A DNA stretch of 39,551 nt. It comes from Micromonospora chalcea. Its GTDB lineage: Bacteria; Actinomycetota; Actinomycetes; Mycobacteriales; Micromonosporaceae. This document shows, piece by piece, positions 31,778 through 39,403 of the stretch. Position numbers and translations under genes: made by a program. The stretch covers positions 1 to 39,551 of the forward strand of contig NZ_MAGP01000141.1 of the NCBI RefSeq assembly GCF_002926165.1, in the 5' to 3' direction. The notes under the pieces were generated by a model. The model did no database searches. It was not told the DNA's origin and saw only the letters and a list, made by a program, of their open reading frames with translations. Numbering within the stretch: position 1 is the stretch's first letter; each line of letters starts with the position of its first letter.

Positions 31778-32674
31778 ATGCCGTTGTCAGCAAGTCCCGT
31801 GGTCCGGAGGGCGCGGCTCGGTGTGGAGCTGCGCCGGCTGCGCCGTCGCGAGTCGCTCACGTTGGAGCAGGTCTGCGTCCGGCTGGGTTGGGCGTCCACC
31901 TCGAAGCTGTCCCGCATCGAGCTGGGGCAGAGTCGGCCCGACCTGGCCGACGTGCTCGACCTGCTCGACGTCTATCAGGTGCCGTCACCGCAGCGGGACG
32001 AGCTGATAGTCATCGCCCGGGACGCCGCCACCGGACGCGGCTGGTCCCGGGCGCTCGGCGAGATGGGCGAACGGCAGCGGGCGTACGTCGAGCTGGAGGC
32101 GGGCGCCGAGCGCATCGTCGAGTATCAGTGCGCGCTCGTGCCCGGCCTGCTCCAGACCCCGGCGTACGCCCGGTTGCGCGTATCGGCGGGCGCGGCGCTG
32201 ACCGGGGACGTGGACGTGGAGGCCGAGGTCCGCGCCCGCGCGGCGCGTCAGGAGCTGCTGATCCGGCCGGATCCGCCGCACTACACGGCGCTGATCGACG
32301 AGCGGGTCTGCGACCCGGACGGCCTGCCCGGTGACGTGTGGCGTGACCAGATGCGGCATCTGCTCGCGCTCGCCGAGCGGCCTCGCGTCAGCGTCCGGCT
32401 GCTGCCCGGCGCGTCCTGCGGCGACGGCCCGCACCCGCTCGCGCCGTTCTCCTACTACGCCTACCCCGATCCGGCGGACCCGCGCACCGTGCTGGTGGAG
32501 ACGCTGACCACCGACGTGCGCCTGGTGTCCGAGACGGACGTGAGCCACTACGAACGGGTCATCGAGCGGCTGCTCGCGGTCGCGCTGCCACCCGATGCCA
32601 CGGCCGAGCTGGTGGCCCGGCGGCTGGGCGCCGCGCCGGTGCCCCGTCAGCGCGATCCGCACGACCTGGGCTGA
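31778..32674 (+). CDS. XRE-type HTH regulator with DUF5753
   Basis: A 298-residue actinobacterial regulator. The N-terminal HTH is RLRRRESLTLEQVCVRLGWASTSKLSRIELGQSRP; the C-terminal part is the DUF5753 ligand or effector domain (ERIVEYQCALVPGLLQTPAYARL, RQELLIRPDPPHYTALIDERV, PFSYYAYPDPADPRTVLVETL). ATG 31778 has GGGAGG 5 nt upstream. These genes normally precede a small DUF397 gene, their usual partner; none is present here, which is unusual. The target is unknown. Confidence 0.9.
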   Translation: MPLSASPVVRRARLGVELRRLRRRESLTLEQVCVRLGWASTSKLSRIELGQSRPDLADVLDLLDVYQVPSPQRDELIVIARDAATGRGWSRALGEMGERQRAYVELEAGAERIVEYQCALVPGLLQTPAYARLRVSAGAALTGDVDVEAEVRARAARQELLIRPDPPHYTALIDERVCDPDGLPGDVWRDQMRHLLALAERPRVSVRLLPGASCGDGPHPLAPFSYYAYPDPADPRTVLVETLTTDVRLVSETDVSHYERVIERLLAVALPPDATAELVARRLGAAPVPRQRDPHDLG

Positions 32675-32790
32675 CCGGCGCGAGCTGGATCGACCGGCAC
32701 GAGCTGGCGCGACCACCGGGCCCGGCGCCCCCGATGACCGTCGGGGCCGGTGGCCGCGCAGCGCGCAGGCTACGGCACGGGTACGACAGT

Positions 32791-33084
32791 TCAGGCCGGG
32801 ACGTCGGTGAAGTGCTCGACCAGCGGCGGCCCGGCGAAGTACGGGCCGATCAGCCCGCGCCACTGCGCGAACCGGTCGGTCTGGCGGAAGTTCACGTCGT
32901 GCGCCTCGACCGAGTCCCACTCGACCAGCAGGACGAACCGGGTGGGCGACTCCACGCCCCGGGTCATCCGCACGGAACGGCAGCCCTCGGCGCCGGCGAG
33001 GATCGGCCGTGCCTGCGCGTAGGCGGCGGCGAAGTCGTCCTCGTTTCCGGGCGTCACATCGATCAGCGCGACCTCAAGAACCAT
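32791..33084 (-). CDS. Antibiotic biosynthesis monooxygenase (ABM) fold protein
   Basis: A 97-residue dimeric ferredoxin-like protein of the ABM family: VLEVALIDVTPGNEDDFAAAYAQARP, GCRSVRMTRGVESPTRFVLLVEWDSVEAHDVNFR and a C-terminal PLVEHF. Members are cofactor-free monooxygenases or haem-degrading enzymes; here most likely a housekeeping stress protein, as no pathway genes are nearby. ATG 33084 is 6 nt after CAGGCT (33091-33096), again suggesting leaderless translation. The 116 bp between the XRE stop and this gene's end hold nothing recognisable. Confidence 0.87.
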   Translation of the reverse strand: MVLEVALIDVTPGNEDDFAAAYAQARPILAGAEGCRSVRMTRGVESPTRFVLLVEWDSVEAHDVNFRQTDRFAQWRGLIGPYFAGPPLVEHFTDVPA

Positions 33085-33163
33085 GTCCGCAGCCTGCCAT
33101 GCCACCCCGCCGGGTGTACGCACCGGGGGAGACGCCCGGGCAAGAGTTGCTGGGCTAGCCTCC

Positions 33164-33463
33164 TAGGATGCGCTGCGCGGGGTGAGGCGGCGCACGTCAC
33201 CCAGCCGTACGACGGCCCGGAGATGCGGCACCTGGGTGTGATGGTGAACAATGGCGCCCGAGGAGGGGAGTATTCCCTCGCGGTGGAGTCGTCAGCACGG
33301 AAGAGCGCCGGTACCTTACGGTGGCCCGACCCGGCTCCGTCGGTCGGAACCTGCTGTCAGGCTCCGGCGGAAGAGACCTCCGACAGTCACCCCTGTCGGC
33401 GTCGACGCACCCCTGCAGCCCACCCGGCGTACGGTGTGCCCGAGGCCGCGTGTCTGCCGGAGG
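33164..33463 (+). promoter_or_regulatory. Structured leader of terC with a GGGGAGTA hairpin
   Basis: A TAGGAT box (33164-33169) could start a leader of about 290 nt. It contains a hairpin around GAGGGGAGTATTCCCTC (near 33270-33295), a GTCGTCAGCACGG stretch, a CCGAC/GTCGG hairpin (about 33328-33350) and an imperfect CTGTCAGG/GACAG hairpin (about 33352-33387). TerC-family genes elsewhere are controlled by the yybP-ykoY manganese riboswitch, whose hallmark is GGGGAGUA. I could not confirm the full fold, so this is a candidate only. Confidence 0.4.
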
Positions 33464-33469
33464 ATGGAT

Positions 33470-34468
33470 TTGAACGTGTCCGCATTGGTGTGGGCGGTAA
33501 CGCTGATCGCGATGATCGCGGTCCTGCTCGCCGACCTGTTCATCATCGGCCGGCGACCGCACGAGCCCAGCGTCCGCGAGTCCAGCCTCTGGGTGGGCTT
33601 CTACGTCGGCCTGGCGCTGATCTTCGGCGGGGTGCTCTGGCTGACCGCCGGTGGCCGCGTGGCGGGGGAGTTCTACACCGGCTGGCTCACCGAGTACAGC
33701 CTCTCGGTGGACAACCTCTTCGTCTTCGTCATCATCATGGCCCGCTTCGGGGTGCCCCGGCAGTATCAGCAGAAGGTGCTGCTCGTCGGCATCATCCTGG
33801 CGCTGGTCATGCGCGGCGGCTTCATCGCGGCCGGCGCGGCGCTGATCTCCCAGTTCTCCTGGGTGTTCTACATCTTCGGCGCGTTCCTCATCTACACCGC
33901 GGTGAACCTGGCCCGGCAGGGCGAGCCGGACGAGGACGAGTTCAGCGAGAACGTGCTGATCCGGTGGAGCCGGCGGGCGCTGCCGCTGTCCCGGGACTAC
34001 GACGGGGCGAAGATCACCACCCGGGAGAACGGTCGGCGGCTGTTCACCCCGATGCTGATCGTGATGATCGCGATCGGCACCACCGACCTGATCTTCGCGC
34101 TCGACTCGATCCCGGCGATCTTCGGCATCACCCAGGAGCCGTACCTGGTCTTCACCGCCAACGTCTTCGCCCTGATGGGGCTGCGGCAGCTCTACTTCCT
34201 GCTCGGCGGCCTGCTGGACCGGCTCATCTACCTCAGCTACGGCCTCGCCGTGGTGCTCGGCTTCATCGGCGTGAAGCTGATGCTGGAGGCGCTCGCCGAC
34301 AACCACCTGCCGTTCATCAACGGCGGCGAGCCCGTGGGGTGGGCCCCGCACATCCCGATCTGGCTGTCGCTCACCGTCATCCTCGGCACCCTGGCCGTGG
34401 CCACTGCGGCAAGCCTGGCGAAGTCGTCGCGGGACCGGCGACGGGAGCTGGTCAAGACCCGCCCCTGA
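33470..34468 (+). CDS. TerC family integral membrane protein (probable metal exporter)
   Basis: A 332-residue protein with about nine membrane helices. The conserved acidic residues of the TerC family are in YSLSVDNLFVFVIIMARF and TTDLIFALDSIPAIFGIT, the likely metal path. A cytoplasmic loop (RQGEPDEDEFSENVLIRWSRR) sits in the middle. Family members (Alx, MeeY/MeeF) are linked to manganese export and metalation of secreted enzymes. TTG 33470 is chosen because GGAGG lies 6 nt upstream; ATG 33464 abuts that site and adds only two residues. The long structured leader suggests RNA-level control. Confidence 0.9.
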   Translation: MNVSALVWAVTLIAMIAVLLADLFIIGRRPHEPSVRESSLWVGFYVGLALIFGGVLWLTAGGRVAGEFYTGWLTEYSLSVDNLFVFVIIMARFGVPRQYQQKVLLVGIILALVMRGGFIAAGAALISQFSWVFYIFGAFLIYTAVNLARQGEPDEDEFSENVLIRWSRRALPLSRDYDGAKITTRENGRRLFTPMLIVMIAIGTTDLIFALDSIPAIFGITQEPYLVFTANVFALMGLRQLYFLLGGLLDRLIYLSYGLAVVLGFIGVKLMLEALADNHLPFINGGEPVGWAPHIPIWLSLTVILGTLAVATAASLAKSSRDRRRELVKTRP

Positions 34469-34476
34469 CCGCAGGG

Positions 34477-35385
34477 TCAGACGCGGTGCGCGCCGACGAG
34501 CGTGGCGGCCCGGTCGGCGGGCAGCTCCTCCTCGACCACCCGGCGGGTCAGGTAGCAGGCGTGCAGCATCCGGCGCCGGCCGCCGTGCGGCTCGGCCGAC
34601 ACGATCCCGACGTGGTGGACGCGCCGGCCGGGCCGCGCGAAGAAGTAGAGGTCGCCGGGACGTTCGTCGCCGAGCGCCACCGGCGTCGTCGCGTCCGCCT
34701 GGTCGTCGGCGTCGCGGGGGAGCGTGATCCCGTGCCGCCGCCAGGCCAGGTGGACCAGCCCGGAGCAGTCGATGCCGTCGGTGGACAGGCCGCCCCAGAC
34801 GTAGAGCAGGTCACGCAGCCGCTCGGCGACCGCGAGCACCTCCTTGGCCTCGGGGCGTTCGGCCGGCAGCGGCACCAGGTCGCCCTCCGGGGCCCACAGC
34901 GGGTCGGCCCGACCCGGTACGCGGACCGGTCGCCCGCCGTCCACCGGCCGCCCGGCCGACTCCAGGCGGGTGCCGAGCACCAGGCCGCGAAGCGCCGGTG
35001 CGCCACCCGGCGAGGCGTGCAGCGTGGTGTGGGCGACGTCGACGGTCAGCGCGGCGCCGGCCGGCTCGGCGCTGGTCAGGTGGGCGGTCCGCACCCAGCC
35101 CGGGTAGCCGTCGGCGCCGTGTTTCGCGGCGGGCTGGCCGAGCGCGACGACGCGGGCCCAGCCGTCCGGCCGCGTCTCGGTGATCCGTACCGGCTCGCCG
35201 AGCAGCAACTGGGTCAGGACGCAGTCACCGACCCGCTGGTCGCGGTCCATCCCGGCGATCCAGCCGGCGACGTCGGGGCAGTCGGCGAGAGCGGGCCGGT
35301 CGATCGGGCGCACCGCATCGGGTGCTGTCCACAGGGTCGCCACCGGCACCCGTACGACGGCCTGTCGGCACGGTTGAGGCGCCAC
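34477..35385 (-). CDS. NlpC/P60 peptidase, YkfC-like (gamma-D-glutamyl-diamino acid endopeptidase)
   Basis: A 302-residue cysteine peptidase with SH3-like domains in the N-terminal half (about 10-175) and the NlpC/P60 catalytic domain after it: Cys207 in GIDCSGLVHLAW, His258 in HHVGIV and His275 in MLHACY. There is no signal peptide, so it should act in the cytoplasm on murein peptides, not on the wall. The gene lies 57 bp downstream of an L-Ala-D/L-Glu epimerase on the same strand. In Bacillus the same pair (ykfC, ykfB) trims L-Ala-D-Glu-DAP and epimerises the dipeptide. GTG 35385 has GAGGGG just upstream. Convergent with terC, 8 bp apart. Confidence 0.88.
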   Translation of the reverse strand: MAPQPCRQAVVRVPVATLWTAPDAVRPIDRPALADCPDVAGWIAGMDRDQRVGDCVLTQLLLGEPVRITETRPDGWARVVALGQPAAKHGADGYPGWVRTAHLTSAEPAGAALTVDVAHTTLHASPGGAPALRGLVLGTRLESAGRPVDGGRPVRVPGRADPLWAPEGDLVPLPAERPEAKEVLAVAERLRDLLYVWGGLSTDGIDCSGLVHLAWRRHGITLPRDADDQADATTPVALGDERPGDLYFFARPGRRVHHVGIVSAEPHGGRRRMLHACYLTRRVVEEELPADRAATLVGAHRV

Positions 35386-35417
35386 GCGTACCCCTCTCTG
35401 GAATGCTTCTCCGGGCG

Positions 35418-35465
35418 ACCATATGAAAAATTCTGCCGCTACTCAACCATGTGACTGAATTTTAG
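35418..35465. other. AT-rich inverted repeat at the end of the epimerase gene
   Basis: AAAATTC (35427-35433) and GAATTTT (35457-35463) form an inverted repeat in a short AT-rich island in otherwise very GC-rich DNA. It spans the last codons of the epimerase (ending AKIQSHG) and the leader of the YkfC-like gene. It may be an mRNA hairpin that protects or partly terminates the upstream message, or a scar of an old junction. Confidence 0.4.
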
Positions 35466-36540
35466 CTTCACGGAGGCCGGTGACGCCGAGACCCGGCGCG
35501 TCCGGCAGCAGCACGCTCGCGCCCTCGTACCGGATGCCGCCGGTCACCGGCGACCAGGCCAGCCACCAGGCGGCGTCGAGGTCCGACACGGCGGTGGTGC
35601 CGTAGGCGGCGACCAGGCTGGCGGCGGCGCCCACGCCGACCGGGCCCTCCATCATCGAGCCGACGATGGTGCCCATGCCGTGCGCGGCGGCCAGGTCCAG
35701 CAGCGTGCGGGCCGGTTGCAGCCCACCGCACTTGGCCAGCTTCACGTTGACCATGTCGGCGGCCCGCCGCCGGATCACCTCGACCATGTCCCGCACGTCG
35801 AAGACGGACTCGTCGGCCAGGATCGGCAGCCCGACCCGGTCGCTGACCCAGGCCAGCCCGTCCAGGTCACGGCGGTGCACCGGCTGCTCGACCAGCTCGA
35901 CGTCGAGCCCCGCGTCCTCGATCGCGCGGATCACCCGCACCGCCTCCCGGGGCGTCCAGCCCTGGTTGGCGTCCAGCCGGATCCGCACGTCCGGCCCGAC
36001 CGCGGCCCGCACCGCGCGCACCCGGTCCAGGTCGCCGCGGGCGTCGGTGCCGACCTTGAGCTTGAGCACCCCGAACCCCTCGGCACCGCGCCGCGCCGCC
36101 GTCGCGGCCAGGTCGACCGCGTCGCCGGCGGCCAGCGTGACATCCGTCGGCACCCGCAGCGCCGTGCCGCCGAGCAGACGCACCAGGGGTACGCCGAGCC
36201 GCCGCGCGGCCAGGTCGTGCAGCGCCACGTCGACCGCCGCCTTCGCCGACTCGTTGCCCACCACGGCGCGACGCACCAGGGCGCAGCCCGCCTGGAGGTC
36301 GTCGGCGTCCCGGCCGATCAGCAGCGGCGCGAGCAGTTCGCGTACGCACGCCTCGGCGCCGGCCACCGACGCGCCGGTCACCTGCCAGACCTGCGGCGCC
36401 TCACCGAAACCCGAGCGGCCGTCGCCGTCGATCACCTCCACGACCAGCGTGTCCACTGTGGTGGTGCGGCGCAGCGCGGTGACGAACGGGGTGTGTAAGG
36501 GGGCCGACAGACGGTGGGTGCGTACCGCGGCGATGGTCAT
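35443..36540 (-). CDS. L-Ala-D/L-Glu (dipeptide) epimerase, enolase superfamily
   Basis: A 365-residue muconate-lactonizing-type enolase-superfamily enzyme that inverts the glutamate of murein-derived L-Ala-D-Glu to give L-Ala-L-Glu, usable as nutrient. The acid-base lysines are K160/K162 (LKLKVG) and K267 (VNVKLAK); metal ligands are D190 (RLDANQGW), E218 (LVEQP) and D243 (ADES). The SDLD motif (D321, D323) is the substrate amino-group recognition site of dipeptide epimerases. ATG 36540 is 7 nt after a TAGGGT box (36548-36553 on the other strand), so leaderless; GTG 36549 is in frame but inside that box. Co-oriented with the YkfC-like peptidase. Divergent from a phosphatase gene. Confidence 0.92.
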   Translation of the reverse strand: MTIAAVRTHRLSAPLHTPFVTALRRTTTVDTLVVEVIDGDGRSGFGEAPQVWQVTGASVAGAEACVRELLAPLLIGRDADDLQAGCALVRRAVVGNESAKAAVDVALHDLAARRLGVPLVRLLGGTALRVPTDVTLAAGDAVDLAATAARRGAEGFGVLKLKVGTDARGDLDRVRAVRAAVGPDVRIRLDANQGWTPREAVRVIRAIEDAGLDVELVEQPVHRRDLDGLAWVSDRVGLPILADESVFDVRDMVEVIRRRAADMVNVKLAKCGGLQPARTLLDLAAAHGMGTIVGSMMEGPVGVGAAASLVAAYGTTAVSDLDAAWWLAWSPVTGGIRYEGASVLLPDAPGLGVTGLREAKIQSHG

Positions 36541-36584
36541 GTGGGGCACCCTATAGCCAACTGGCGGCGAGCAGGGGAGGGCCG

Positions 36585-37382
36585 ATGACCGGGCGGGAAT
36601 GGGAGCTGGTGGGCGCGCCGAACGCGCGTGACCTGGGCGGACTGCCGACGACAGACGGGCGGCGGGTACGCGCCGGGCGGCTCATCCGTACGCCCGCGCT
36701 GGGCCGGCTCACCGACGTGGACCTGCCGGTGCTGGGCAAGCTCGGCCCGGCCTGTGTGGTGGACCTGCGTGACGTCCACGAGCAGGCGGTGGCCCCGCCG
36801 GACCGGTTGGCCGGTGCGCCCCGCGTGGTGCACCTGCCCGTCTACGACGCGGCGCATCCCGTCTTCACGTACGTCTCGGCGGTGCTGCAGGGCCACGACC
36901 TGAACGCCTACGCGGCGCTGGCCCGGGAGGGCATGCCGGGGGCGATGACGGCGATCTACCGCTGGTTCGTCACCGGCGAGTCGGCGCGGGCCGGTTTCAG
37001 CGCGGCGGTGCGGCTGGCCGTCGAGGACGCGAACCTGCCGCTGCTGTTCCACTGCTCGGCCGGCAAGGACCGCACCGGCTGGCTGTCGGTGGTGCTGCTG
37101 ACCGCGCTGGGCGTCCAGGAGGAGGCGATCCGCGCCGACTACCTGGTGCACAACGAGCTGACCGAGAGCCTGCGCGAGGTGCTGCTGTCCGCGATGATCC
37201 AGCGCCGGCCGGACCTGGATCCGGCGGTGGCGCGGCCGCTGCTGGAGGTGCGTCCGGAATACCTGGACGCCGCCTACGACGAGGTGCGCCGGACGCACGG
37301 CTCGTTCGAGGCGTACCTGCGCGACGGTCTGGGGGTGACCGACGCGGACCGCGCGGCGCTGCGCGAGCGGCTGCTGGAGTAG
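36585..37382 (+). CDS. Tyrosine-specific protein phosphatase (Y_phosphatase3 type)
   Basis: A 265-residue phosphatase. It has N-terminal GAPNARDLGGLPTTDGRRVRAGRLIRT, typical of the MptpB-like group, and the P-loop HCSAGKDRTG with catalytic Cys157 and Arg after KD. The KD inside the P-loop is characteristic of this group and allows action on phosphotyrosine, phosphoserine or phosphoinositides. No signal peptide is seen. ATG 36585 has GGGGAGG 4 nt upstream. Its end is only 5 bp from the end of the convergent beta-lactamase-like gene, with no room for a separate terminator. Confidence 0.92.
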   Translation: MTGREWELVGAPNARDLGGLPTTDGRRVRAGRLIRTPALGRLTDVDLPVLGKLGPACVVDLRDVHEQAVAPPDRLAGAPRVVHLPVYDAAHPVFTYVSAVLQGHDLNAYAALAREGMPGAMTAIYRWFVTGESARAGFSAAVRLAVEDANLPLLFHCSAGKDRTGWLSVVLLTALGVQEEAIRADYLVHNELTESLREVLLSAMIQRRPDLDPAVARPLLEVRPEYLDAAYDEVRRTHGSFEAYLRDGLGVTDADRAALRERLLE

Positions 37383-37387
37383 CCGGG

Positions 37388-38254
37388 TCAGCCGGCCAGG
37401 TCGTGTCGCGCCGCCCAGACCCGCGCGGAGACGTGCGCGATCAGCCGGCAGGCGTCGTCCTCCACCTCGTCGCCGTCCGCGCCGCCGTCGGCCAGGTCGG
37501 TGGTGGTGCAGACGACGATCGTGTACGGCGGCGCGTCGTCCGGGAAGACCACGCCGGCGCCGTGGCGCACGCCGCGCACCCAGCCGTTCTTGTGCGCGAT
37601 GCGGGTGCCGTCGGGCAGCCCGGCGGCCAGGTCCTCGCGGTGCTCCTGGGCGGCGAGCACGTCGAGCATGGCCGCGCAGGCAGACGGCGAGGCGAGCGGG
37701 CCGGGCCGGGTCGCGCCGAGCGCCAGCTCGCCGAGCAGGGCGGCCAGGTCGGCGGCGGTGACCAGGTTGTCGATGCCGGAGTCGCGGGCGGCGAAGTCCT
37801 CGATGCCGCGGCCGGTGACGCTGTGCCGCGCCCCGGCGAGCGCCCACGCCCGCGCCACGGCGGGCAGCCCCACCTGGCCGATGCAGATGTTCGTGGCCAG
37901 GTTGCTGGACCGGACGATCATCCGTTCGGCGAGCCAACGCAGCGGCGCGTCCCCGCCGACGCGGTCCCAGACCGCCTCGTCGTTGTCGTAGTTCCGGGCG
38001 TTGGCGAACCGGGGCGCGCCGGGCAGCGCGGAGTCGAACGAGTTGCGCACCGGCACCGGCGCGTCCAGGTCGAGCCGGCCGGCCTCGGCGGCGCGGAACA
38101 GCGCCACCAGCACGGCGAGCTTCATGGTGCTCGCCGCGTAGTGGGTGGCGTCGGCGCGCCGCGTCCACGCCGGCCGCGCGCCGGGCCGGCCCACGTACGC
38201 GGAGACGGTGCCGGGCACCTTGTCCAGGTGCGCGTCGAGCTCCTCCCAGGTCAT
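37388..38254 (-). CDS. Beta-lactamase-fold serine hydrolase (class A-like), cytoplasmic
   Basis: A 288-residue protein of the class A beta-lactamase/PBP fold. The active-site motifs are S42xxK (ASTMK), SSN at 116-118 in place of SDN, and HKNG in place of KTG. The ExxLN omega-loop motif with the general base Glu166 is not recognisable (the region reads RGIEDFAARDSGIDN), so efficient penicillin hydrolysis is doubtful. There is no signal peptide. Similar proteins are common in actinomycetes and are often esterases or of unknown role. ATG 38254 is 6 nt after TACGGT (38261-38266 on the other strand), so leaderless. Divergent from a methyltransferase. Confidence 0.88.
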   Translation of the reverse strand: MTWEELDAHLDKVPGTVSAYVGRPGARPAWTRRADATHYAASTMKLAVLVALFRAAEAGRLDLDAPVPVRNSFDSALPGAPRFANARNYDNDEAVWDRVGGDAPLRWLAERMIVRSSNLATNICIGQVGLPAVARAWALAGARHSVTGRGIEDFAARDSGIDNLVTAADLAALLGELALGATRPGPLASPSACAAMLDVLAAQEHREDLAAGLPDGTRIAHKNGWVRGVRHGAGVVFPDDAPPYTIVVCTTTDLADGGADGDEVEDDACRLIAHVSARVWAARHDLAG

Positions 38255-38260
38255 GGGGGC

Positions 38261-38309
38261 ACCGTAGCCGATCTGCGGGGCAGCGGCGGGCCCGGTGCGG
38301 GGCTAGCGT
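38261..38309. promoter_or_regulatory. Back-to-back leaderless promoters
   Basis: A minus-strand TACGGT (38261-38266) and a plus-strand TAGCGT (38304-38309) lie 6 nt from the starts of the beta-lactamase-like gene and the methyltransferase gene respectively. The 37 bp between them must hold both -35 regions, so the two promoters probably influence each other. Confidence 0.55.
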
Positions 38310-38315
38310 GCGGAG

Positions 38316-38981
38316 ATGACGACCCCGTTGTACGACGGCATCGCCGACTGGTACGAGGAGTACGCCAGCGAGACCTCGTCGATCTACATGGACCGGATCC
38401 GGTCGGTGCTGGCCGGCCTGCTGGGCGAGGGCCCGGGCCGGTGCCTGGACCTGTGCTGCGGCACCGGCGCGCACGCGGCCGAGCTGCGCCGTCTCGGATG
38501 GACGCCGGTGGGCGTGGACCTGTCCGGCGGGCAACTGCGCCACGCCCGGTCCCGGCTGCCGGTGGCCCGGGCCGACGCGACAGCGCTGCCGCTGGCCACC
38601 GGCGCGGTGCCGGCCGCTGTGTGCGTACTCGCGCACACCGACATGCCCGACTATCCGGCCGCGCTCGCGGAGGCGGCGCGGGTGCTGGAGGCCGGTGGCC
38701 GGCTGGTGCACGTCGGGGTGCATCCGTGTTACGTGGGCGCGTTCGCCGACCGGTCCGAGCCGGAGCGGATCGTGATCGACGGCGGGTACGCCTCACGGGA
38801 GCACACGCTGCGGTCGTGGAACGTCGTCGGGGTGCGGGCGCGTGTCGGCGCCTGGCACCTGCCCCTGGCCGACCTGCTCAACGCCGTCACCGCGGCCGGT
38901 CTGGTGGTGACCCGGGTGGTCGAGTCCGGCTCCGGGCCTGTCCCCGACGCCCTGGCGATCGCCGCCACCAAGCCCCGCTGA
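38316..38981 (+). CDS. Class I SAM-dependent methyltransferase
   Basis: A 221-residue methyltransferase. Motif I is CLDLCCGTGAHAAELRRLGW, motif II VGVDLSGGQLRHARSR, then ADATALPLATGAVPAAVCVLAHTDM and VLEAGGRLVHVGVHPCYVG. The N-terminal YDGIADWYEEYA is typical of small-molecule methyltransferases; a C-terminal YASREHTLRSW region may bind substrate. ATG 38316 is 6 nt after TAGCGT. No partner genes suggest the substrate. It is the last gene in the window. Confidence 0.88.
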   Translation: MTTPLYDGIADWYEEYASETSSIYMDRIRSVLAGLLGEGPGRCLDLCCGTGAHAAELRRLGWTPVGVDLSGGQLRHARSRLPVARADATALPLATGAVPAAVCVLAHTDMPDYPAALAEAARVLEAGGRLVHVGVHPCYVGAFADRSEPERIVIDGGYASREHTLRSWNVVGVRARVGAWHLPLADLLNAVTAAGLVVTRVVESGSGPVPDALAIAATKPR

Positions 38982-39338
38982 CGCCTCGTCCCCGCGATCG
39001 TCCTGTTACGGGCGTTCGTCCGGGTCCGTGCCGCCACCGCTGTCGCCCGACCTCCACCGTGGTCGGCCACTCGTCCGCCCGCTTCCGGGATCCGCCCGCT
39101 TGCTCGCTTCCGGGCCAGCCCGCTTGCCGGCTCGCATGTCGGTCGGCCCGTCCGGCTTCCGCCTGCGTCGGCCCGCTCGCTTCTCCTCCGCCCACCGGTT
39201 CCGGCCTGCGCCGGGCCGTCCACTCCTGGCTCAGTCCGCCAGTTCCACGTCATCCGACGGCCGCTCCCATGCCGTCCGCGGAGACCGCCCGGTCTCCCAC
39301 TATCCGGGATCTAGAAGGTCATATCCCGAGATCCGTGT
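38982..39338. other. Non-coding stretch
   Basis: No convincing gene. The plus-strand frame open from 39028 is Pro/Arg/Ser-rich, lacks a ribosome site and runs through the palindromes, so I reject it. The region is rich in short CGCTTGC/GCTCGCTT-like repeats (39090-39190). A small hairpin (CGGGAT near 39305 with ATCCCG near 39323) leads into the first large palindrome. Confidence 0.5.
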
Positions 39339-39388
39339 AGATCTTGGTAGGAATCGGCCCCTGGAGGGGCCATTTCGTACCAAGATCT
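39339..39388. repeat. GATC-framed palindrome (AGATCTTGGTA type)
   Basis: An 11-bp perfect outer stem (39339-39349 with 39378-39388), a 3-bp middle stem and a 6-bp inner stem (39356-39361 with 39366-39371) round a TGGA loop, separated by small mismatched loops. The right arm is a clean sequence while the left arm differs at a few bases, as if one arm of an originally perfect 50-bp palindrome has drifted. Confidence 0.7.
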
Positions 39389-39403
39389 CGCGCTTTGGCG
39401 GTC

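Noticed and set aside
33147..33169. TTGCTGGGC-N8-TAGGAT before terC as a third PafBC promoter
   Set aside because: Spacing fits but the first element differs at the core TC positions, so only the -10 box is kept as a candidate.
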